Assembly: GCA_021151615.1 (NCBI GenBank)
Contig: JAGKXA010000173.1
Coordinates: forward strand, 1 to 9,273
DNA length: 9,273 nucleotides
Reading direction: 5' to 3'
From: Cellvibrionaceae bacterium
GTDB taxonomy: Bacteria; Pseudomonadota; Gammaproteobacteria; Pseudomonadales; Cellvibrionaceae
The notes beneath the pieces are model-generated. The model saw only the letters and a program-made list of their open reading frames with translations. It did not search any database and was not told where the DNA came from. Within the stretch, counting starts at the first letter, position 1; every line of letters starts with the position of its first letter. A program made the translations under genes and the position numbers. Shown here piece after piece: positions 1-5,023 of this stretch.

Positions 1-14
1 AGACAACGTTGTCT
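1..14. promoter_or_regulatory. Perfect 14-bp palindrome, possible operator
   Basis: AGACAACGTTGTCT is identical to its reverse complement and has a central CG. Palindromes of this size with a central CG are typical of LacI-family operators. That assignment is inference, because no regulator gene is visible and the palindrome abuts the window edge, so it may be longer or belong to a gene to the left. It lies about 30 bp beyond the argF terminator and so outside the arg transcription unit. Confidence 0.3.
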
Positions 15-40
15 AATGCAGGGGTGAATTTGGTGCGCAA

Positions 41-70
41 TAAAAAAACCCGCTAAAAAGCGGGTTTTTA
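41..70 (-). terminator. Rho-independent terminator of argD-argF
   Basis: A perfect 11-bp stem (arms 44-54 and 59-69, AAAAACCCGCT paired with AGCGGGTTTTT) closes a 4-nt AAAA loop. Read on the minus strand it begins about 23 nt after the argF stop codon and ends in a run of seven T, the classic intrinsic terminator layout. The plus-strand reading also ends in five T, so it could work in both directions for any gene converging from the left. Confidence 0.93.
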
Positions 71-92
71 AAGGTATGGCGGCAAAGGGGAA

Positions 93-1010
93 TTATTGAT
101 TGAACAGAAATTCCATTAATGCATTTTGTGCATGCATGCGGTTTTCTGCTTCTTCCCAAACAACAGAGTCTGGTGCATCCAGAATTTCCGCGGTAACTTC
201 TTTGCCACGATAGGCTGGCAGGCAGTGCATAAATACGGCATTGCTGTTGGCGTGACTCATCAACTCCTTATTAACCTGATAGCCAATAAAGATCTTCTCA
301 CGCTGTTTTTTCTCATCTTCCTGGCCCATGGAAGCCCAGGTGTCGGTTACCACCAAATCAGCACCCGCCACGGCCACACGTGGGTCATTGCTCAATGACA
401 CCCGGTGTTGATAGGGAGTGACAAACTCATCTTCCGGCTCGAAGCCTTTGGGTGTGGCTATACGCAATTCAAAATCGCACAGCTCGGCGGCCTGGATATA
501 GGAGTTACACATGTTATTGCCATCGCCCACCCAGGCGACGGTTTTTCCTGCCAATGAGCCGCGCTGTTCTACATAAGTCTGGATGTCAGCTAGCAGTTGG
601 CAGGGATGGAATTCATCAGTCAGCCCATTAATAACGGGGACGCGGGAGTACTCGGCAAAACGCTCCACAGTGTCATGGGCATAGGTGCGAATCATCACCA
701 TATCGACCATGCTGGCGATGCAACGTGCTGCATCCTCGATGGGCTCACCACGGCCCAGTTGCGAATCTTTGGTAGACAGGAAAATCGCATGGCCACCCAG
801 CTTGGCCACACCGGATTCGAAGGAAACACGAGTGCGGGTGGAGTTTTTTTCGAAGATCATTGCCAGCACTTTGTTGTCGAATAAGGCTGGGGCTTTGCCC
901 TGACGCAGCAGGGCTTTGAGTTCGATGGCACGCGCGATGATCTGTTGAAGTTCGTCGCGGTTAACGTCATTCAGGGTTAGGAAATGTCTCGGCGCCTTTG
1001 AGGGAACCAT
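93..1010 (-). CDS. argF: Ornithine carbamoyltransferase (ArgF)
   Basis: This cytoplasmic enzyme transfers the carbamoyl group of carbamoyl phosphate to ornithine, giving citrulline in arginine biosynthesis. The 305-residue protein has the usual family length. The carbamoyl-phosphate motif STRTR is at residues 57-61 and HPCQ at 135-138. The ornithine-binding DTWASMG loop is at 223-229 and HCLPAYRG, with the catalytic cysteine, at 262-269. Together these separate it from aspartate carbamoyltransferase. The ATG start is preceded by GAAAGAG (minus strand, 1019-1025) at suitable spacing. It is the second gene of the argD-argF unit, 47 nt after argD, and ends at a strong terminator. It could in principle be called argI, the E. 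coli paralogue name. Biosynthetic ArgF is favoured by the argD neighbour over a catabolic ArcB, since no arc genes are present. Confidence 0.97.
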   Translation of the reverse strand: MVPSKAPRHFLTLNDVNRDELQQIIARAIELKALLRQGKAPALFDNKVLAMIFEKNSTRTRVSFESGVAKLGGHAIFLSTKDSQLGRGEPIEDAARCIASMVDMVMIRTYAHDTVERFAEYSRVPVINGLTDEFHPCQLLADIQTYVEQRGSLAGKTVAWVGDGNNMCNSYIQAAELCDFELRIATPKGFEPEDEFVTPYQHRVSLSNDPRVAVAGADLVVTDTWASMGQEDEKKQREKIFIGYQVNKELMSHANSNAVFMHCLPAYRGKEVTAEILDAPDSVVWEEAENRMHAQNALMEFLFNQ

Positions 1011-1030
1011 AATCGTTGCTCTTTCATTGC

Positions 1031-1054
1031 AGTGCGCGCGTTATTGCGCGCACT
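1031..1054 (-). repeat. Intercistronic hairpin between argD and argF
   Basis: AGTGCGCGC (1031-1039) and GCGCGCACT (1046-1054) form a perfect 9-bp GC-rich stem around a 6-nt loop. It starts 3 nt after the argD stop codon and ends before the argF ribosome-binding site. No T-run follows on the minus strand, so it is not a standard intrinsic terminator. A role in mRNA stability or in adjusting argF relative to argD is plausible inference. Confidence 0.6.
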
Positions 1055-1057
1055 TGT

Positions 1058-2221
1058 TTAAAACTCTGTAACCAGCTTTACCACCTTGGTGACCAGCTCA
1101 TCGGCTTCTTCGTCAGTGAGGATGAAAGTGGGTAGCAAGCGGATGGTATTCATGGCAGTAACATTGATGAGCACACCCATATCGCGGCCTTTCTGTACCA
1201 GGTCGCCACAGGGAGCACTCAGTTCTATGCCAATCATCAATCCCTTGCCGCGAATATCTACCACCTTGGCATTGTCTGCCAAAGCGGTTTTGAAATCATT
1301 TAATAACTTGTCACCCAGAGTTCTGGCGCGTTCAATCAGGCCGGAACTCTGCAGGGTTTCTACTACCGCGATGCCGGCGCTGCATGCCAGTGGGTTGCCT
1401 CCAAAGGTAGTGCCATGGTTGCCAGCCTGTAGAACGTCTGCCGCTTTACCGCGTGCCAGACAGGCGCCAATCGGCATGCCGTTGCCCAAGCCTTTGGCGG
1501 TGGTCACTACATCCGGCAATATGCCGTTGTGCTGGTAGGCGAAGTAGGTGCCGGTGCGGCCATTGCCGGTCTGTATCTCATCCAGCATCAGCAGCAAGCC
1601 GTGTTGGTCAGCGAGTGAGCGCAATTCGTTCAGGTAGTTACTGGCAGGAACGCGTACACCGCCTTCGCCCTGAACCGGCTCAACCAGAATCGCCACTATG
1701 TTTTTGTGCTCGGCAATAGCGGCTTTTACGGCAGGCACATCGTCATAAGGAACCCGTATAAATCCCTCTACCAAAGGTTCAAAACCGATTTGCACCTTGG
1801 TATTGCCGGTAGCCGTCAGAGTTGCCATGGTTCTGCCGTGGAAGCTGTTGCTCATAACGATAACGGTGGGGTTTTTCACGCCTTTGTCGTTGCCGTATTT
1901 CCGTGCGATTTTGATCGCTGCTTCATTAGCTTCGGCACCGGAGTTGGAAAAGAATACTTTGTCCATGCCTGAAACCTTAATCAACAAGTCACCCAAGCGC
2001 TGTTGCTGGGGAATGTTGTAGAGGTTGGATGTATGAATCAGGGTTCCGGCCTGCTCGGCAATTGCTTTAGTAACCGCAGGGTGACTGTAACCCAGGGCGC
2101 ATACGGCGATACCACTGATGGCATCCAAGTAAGACTTGCCATGATCATCCCACACTCGGCTGCCTTCACCCTTAACAAGGGTGAGGGTTCTGGTGCCGTA
2201 AGTGTTCATCAGGCTGGTCAT
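1058..2221 (-). CDS. argD: Acetylornithine aminotransferase (ArgD)
   Basis: This PLP-dependent class-III aminotransferase interconverts N-acetylglutamate semialdehyde and N-acetylornithine, using glutamate as amino donor, in cytoplasmic arginine synthesis. Many homologues also act as succinyldiaminopimelate aminotransferase in lysine synthesis. With the chosen ATG the protein has 387 residues. NSGAEANEAAIK begins at residue 93 and SFHGRT is near 126-131. LDEIQTG at 213-219 contains the cofactor-binding aspartate D214. TAKGLGNGMP carries the PLP lysine at K243, and HGTTFGGNP is at 269-277. A GTG 27 nt further upstream (2246-2248) would add nine residues, but the ATG at 2219-2221 has a GGAG Shine-Dalgarno six bases upstream and matches the usual family N terminus. 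It is the first gene of the argD-argF operon. A catabolic paralogue (AstC/AruC type) is the main alternative; the argF neighbour argues against it. Confidence 0.95.
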   Translation of the reverse strand: MTSLMNTYGTRTLTLVKGEGSRVWDDHGKSYLDAISGIAVCALGYSHPAVTKAIAEQAGTLIHTSNLYNIPQQQRLGDLLIKVSGMDKVFFSNSGAEANEAAIKIARKYGNDKGVKNPTVIVMSNSFHGRTMATLTATGNTKVQIGFEPLVEGFIRVPYDDVPAVKAAIAEHKNIVAILVEPVQGEGGVRVPASNYLNELRSLADQHGLLLMLDEIQTGNGRTGTYFAYQHNGILPDVVTTAKGLGNGMPIGACLARGKAADVLQAGNHGTTFGGNPLACSAGIAVVETLQSSGLIERARTLGDKLLNDFKTALADNAKVVDIRGKGLMIGIELSAPCGDLVQKGRDMGVLINVTAMNTIRLLPTFILTDEEADELVTKVVKLVTEF

Positions 2222-2227
2222 GGCAAG

Positions 2228-2231
2228 CTCC
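2228..2231 (-). promoter_or_regulatory. argD Shine-Dalgarno that decides the start
   Basis: GGAG on the minus strand lies six bases before the ATG at 2219-2221. The upstream GTG at 2246-2248 has no comparable site, so translation most likely begins at the ATG. Confidence 0.7.
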
Positions 2232-2337
2232 GTAAAAAATAAAGCCACAGGCCAATCAGGGAAGGGCCATCAGGCGATTAATATTCATGAATAAATAGAG
2301 GGATTTTTTGCTGGTCAGGATAGGTTTACTGACTAAA

Positions 2338-2400
2338 AATCGCAGAACTTACAGTACGTGCGGCAAAAAATAAGCACCAAATATATAAGTTCTTGCGATT
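2338..2400. repeat. Interrupted inverted repeat in the argD control region
   Basis: The left arm AATCGCAGAACTTA (2338-2351) is the inverted copy of the right arm TAAGTTCTTGCGATT (2386-2400), except for one extra T in the right arm. The arms are 34 bp apart. The right arm fills 15 of the 17 spacer bases of the predicted argD promoter, and the left arm falls in the early transcribed leader. On a minus-strand transcript coming from upstream the arms would pair into a 14-bp stem with one bulge, followed by UUUAG. It could be a two-site operator or a terminator for upstream transcripts. Confidence 0.65.
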
Positions 2401-2408
2401 ATTGGCAA
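2380..2408 (-). promoter_or_regulatory. Predicted sigma70 promoter of argD-argF
   Basis: On the minus strand, TTGCCA (2403-2408) and TATATT (2380-2385) are separated by exactly 17 bases. Each hexamer matches the consensus at five of six positions. Transcription would begin near 2371-2374 and leave a leader of about 150 nt before the argD ATG. No convincing ARG box is visible across it. Confidence 0.6.
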
Positions 2409-2433
2409 ATTTACGCTTTTATGTCCTGTTTTC

Positions 2434-4863
2434 TTACAGATTGTAATTGGCGCCCTGTGCAAACTCCTTGGCAAAAATAATATCGTTTTTCAGGTGAAAG
2501 CTGCTATCCGGTGGCTGGATAAAAAAGCCTTCAAATAAGCGCACTCCCTGCATCCACAGGCTCGAGAGATTGTGGGAGTTTTCTATTTGTGTGGCGATAA
2601 CCTGAATGCCACGTTGGTTGGCGCTGCTAACAAAGCGCCCTAATAATTTGGGGTCATTTGCTTCGTTAGTTAGCTTGGGGGAGAGGCGTAAGAAACTGAT
2701 TGGTAAATCTTCCATGATTTTGAGCGCTTGTTCATCTTCACCGGCGCGGGTCATACAAATACTACACCGAATATCGCGCAACGCTTTGGCAATTTCGCGG
2801 GCCAAATGAAAGTGGTTGATTACCCAATTTTCATCCAGCATAAATACCAGGCGATCTTCGCCGCGCAAGCGGGATGAGCGCAACACATTGGCGGTAAAGG
2901 AGAAGAAAGAACTTTGTTGTAAGGTCTCTTCGGCCAGATGAATAAACAGCGTAGCGGATTCGCGCGTGCTGCTATTTTCTGTAATTGCAGTTACTGCCTG
3001 CTGCAATACCCAGCGATCCAACTCCAGTCGTTTTCCGGGTTGATTGATGTAACTGAGAAATTGTCCGGCGGGAATTGGATCCCCACTTTCGTTGCGTAAG
3101 CGGGTAAGTACCAAGAAGTGTTCAATCTGCGCTTCTTCCAAGCTAATAACTGGCTGGAAGGCGAGTGATAAATCGCGGCTAAAAACAATTTGGGAAAAGT
3201 CGGGCAGGTTTTTGGTGGTAGTAAGGGTTGCTATCTCTGTGGGCGCAGAATCTCCCAGTTGCTGCTCAAAAACCTGCTCGGCGCGCAACAAGGCATTGTT
3301 GGCAGTTGCCAATACTGGCTCCAATAAAACAACGCCGAGCTTTACGTTGAGTGAGATTTTTTTTCCTTTTATGTTATAAGCGTGGTTGCTCAGGTATTTT
3401 GCGATTTGCTCAGCGCGTTGGCGATGAAATTCAGTGCTGCGTTTACCTGCTAAAACGCAGGCGACCAGATTGGATAAGTCCGCCCATTGTTCATCGCTAC
3501 CCAGTGTGTCATCCAGATATTCGCAAAAATGTTCGTGCAAATTAATGAGTTCAATTTGCCCTAGTTGTTGGTTGAGTTCAGGCAGTTTATCCACACTGAC
3601 GTAATAAAGTGCACTGGTTTGCCCGCTCAGGCGATTGCTATGTAATTCTTCTTCCATCGCATTAAAAAAGTAACTGCGATTAATTTGTTGTGGCTTTTGT
3701 GTATGGCGAGTTATGCGTGCTACGCGCGTTTTTAGCAGCGTAGTATCGCTTAACGCTTGGCGACAACACTCAATTAATTCATTGGCTTCAAAGGGTTTTG
3801 TCAACAATGCGTTAACGCCCAGTGCGCGGATGCTGCGGTGCAAGTTGGTGTCGGTGTCAGCTGTGACAAAAATAATTGGCAATAGTAGAAACTCCGGATC
3901 CTGGCGCAGAAGTACCGCTAGTTCCATACCGTTAATATCCGGCATGTGCATATCCAGAATAACCAGGTCTGGTTTGAATTGCGCTGCATGCTGCAAGCTA
4001 TGGAGCGGTTGATTCACACAGAGAACTTCCATTCCAGCGTAGCGCAAGACTTCTGCCTGTAAACTGGTAATGGATTCATCGTCATCCACCACCATGACAC
4101 GATAGGTTTTGCTATTCAGGCTGATCAACTGCAACAACTTATCAATTAAAAAATTGAAGTCGACCGGTTTGACCAGATAATCGGTGCTGCCCGCACGCAG
4201 CGCACGCAATTTTGCATTTAAATCTGTTCTGCCTGACATCAGCACAATGGGCGTATTTTGCAGCAGTAAGGCTTTAATTTTATGCAGGTTACCCAACGCT
4301 TGCAGACCTGCACCTTCAAAATCCGGATCCATCAAAATAACATCGGGTGAATCCAGATAAAGCCGCTGCATACAGCTTTGCGGGTTATCAAAGTACTCAA
4401 CATTAAATCCAGCTTTGCGTAAATACGCAGAGCATAGTGCGGCGAGTGTGCGATCCGGGTCGATTAGGAATACAGTTCTTTCACCTGCTTCAGGGTGATG
4501 TTCGGGGGCTGCAATTGCAGTTTCTGTATGGGGTTGCTGGGTATTGAGCGCTTCGATCAATTGATTAACCAGCTCTTCAACTTGCGCGTATTCTGGCCCT
4601 CCAAAGTGACGACCCAGCGTTTTCATGTCGCGGATAAAGCTTTCCAGCTGCGTTGCTTTCTGGCGCAGTGCGGCAAAACCGAAGCTGGTGGAGGTTTCCG
4701 CCATTTTTTGGGCGAACTGTTCGAGCGCGTTTATTCCTTGCTCGCTCCAGTTAAGGTGGCGTAAATGGCTCCAGATCTTTTCGAGGCGGCGAGCCTGCTC
4801 GGGTAGGCTCGCCGAAAACTGCTCGCGTAATTTTTCAAGCTGACTATGAAATTCTTGAGGCAT
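2434..4863 (-). CDS. Response-regulator-like protein, HPt-REC-REC-GGDEF-EAL order, catalytically degenerate
   Basis: An 809-residue cytoplasmic protein with no signal peptide or membrane segment. Residues about 10-105 are helical and resemble an HPt domain, but the phospho-accepting histidine position is Q52 (AQKMAETSTSFGF). REC1 (about 130-250) keeps D135, acceptor D179, S210 and K232 but has P136 where the second pocket aspartate should be. REC2 (about 255-375) is canonical: DDD at 260-262, D304, T334, K356. Residues about 395-550 have a GGDEF-like layout without the GG(D/E)EF loop. Residues about 555-790 are an EAL-like domain reading LVL at 584-586 in place of EAL, with the Asn, DD and Lys catalytic positions also changed; GFFIQPP near the end matches the EAL C terminus. 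This fits a phosphorylation-controlled, non-enzymatic c-di-GMP receptor or scaffold of FimX/LapD logic (inference). The start at 4863 is chosen for its AGGA site; an ATG at 4881 would add six residues. No cognate kinase is adjacent. Confidence 0.85.
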   Translation of the reverse strand: MPQEFHSQLEKLREQFSASLPEQARRLEKIWSHLRHLNWSEQGINALEQFAQKMAETSTSFGFAALRQKATQLESFIRDMKTLGRHFGGPEYAQVEELVNQLIEALNTQQPHTETAIAAPEHHPEAGERTVFLIDPDRTLAALCSAYLRKAGFNVEYFDNPQSCMQRLYLDSPDVILMDPDFEGAGLQALGNLHKIKALLLQNTPIVLMSGRTDLNAKLRALRAGSTDYLVKPVDFNFLIDKLLQLISLNSKTYRVMVVDDDESITSLQAEVLRYAGMEVLCVNQPLHSLQHAAQFKPDLVILDMHMPDINGMELAVLLRQDPEFLLLPIIFVTADTDTNLHRSIRALGVNALLTKPFEANELIECCRQALSDTTLLKTRVARITRHTQKPQQINRSYFFNAMEEELHSNRLSGQTSALYYVSVDKLPELNQQLGQIELINLHEHFCEYLDDTLGSDEQWADLSNLVACVLAGKRSTEFHRQRAEQIAKYLSNHAYNIKGKKISLNVKLGVVLLEPVLATANNALLRAEQVFEQQLGDSAPTEIATLTTTKNLPDFSQIVFSRDLSLAFQPVISLEEAQIEHFLVLTRLRNESGDPIPAGQFLSYINQPGKRLELDRWVLQQAVTAITENSSTRESATLFIHLAEETLQQSSFFSFTANVLRSSRLRGEDRLVFMLDENWVINHFHLAREIAKALRDIRCSICMTRAGEDEQALKIMEDLPISFLRLSPKLTNEANDPKLLGRFVSSANQRGIQVIATQIENSHNLSSLWMQGVRLFEGFFIQPPDSSFHLKNDIIFAKEFAQGANYNL

Positions 4864-4870
4864 AAAATCG

Positions 4871-4874
4871 TCCT
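4871..4874 (-). promoter_or_regulatory. Shine-Dalgarno supporting the 4863 start of the regulator
   Basis: AGGA on the minus strand sits seven bases before the ATG at 4861-4863. The alternative ATG at 4879-4881 lacks a good site, and it would be almost leaderless if the -10 at 4890-4895 is used. Confidence 0.6.
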
Positions 4875-4889
4875 GAAACATTCATCTAG

Positions 4890-4895
4890 AGTATA
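4890..4895 (-). promoter_or_regulatory. Possible -10 element for the regulator gene
   Basis: TATACT on the minus strand matches the -10 consensus at five of six positions and would start transcription about 20 nt before the preferred ATG. No good -35 lies at 16-18 bp; the nearest, TTGAAC, is 21 bp away. It may therefore need an activator or be spurious. Confidence 0.3.
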
Positions 4896-4962
4896 GAAGC
4901 TGATTGCCAACTAAGAGTTCAAATACAAACGCTGTAAAAAATCGTTTTAATAGATGAGACTT

Positions 4963-4974
4963 GCAGGCGCCTGC
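4963..4974. promoter_or_regulatory. 12-bp palindrome in the divergent intergenic region
   Basis: GCAGGCGCCTGC is a perfect palindrome, flanked less exactly by TTGC on the left and GCAA on the right. It lies about 50 bp before the receptor start and about 100 bp before the divergent regulator. It could be an operator or a 5' leader hairpin. No Fur-type box and no clear receptor promoter were found in 4864-5023. Confidence 0.3.
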
Positions 4975-5023
4975 CGCAAAATGCACGCCACTTGAATAAT
5001 CGCGCCCGGGACTTGCATTGGCC

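Noticed and set aside
2219..2248. GTG start at 2248 giving a 396-residue ArgD
   Set aside because: It lacks a good Shine-Dalgarno, and the extra nine residues do not look like the family N terminus. The ATG at 2219-2221 has GGAG at six-base spacing.
2280..2298. ARG-box-like sequence upstream of argD (TATTCATGAATA, a 12-bp palindrome)
   Set aside because: The half sites occur as ATTCA followed directly by TGAAT. The E. coli-type ARG box needs TGAAT, about four bases, then ATTCA. The order is reversed, so ArgR binding is not supported by the sequence.
4900..5023. Fur box or sigma54 promoter ahead of the TonB-dependent receptor
   Set aside because: No GATAATGATAATCATTATC-like repeat and no correctly spaced GG/GC sigma54 pair could be found by eye.
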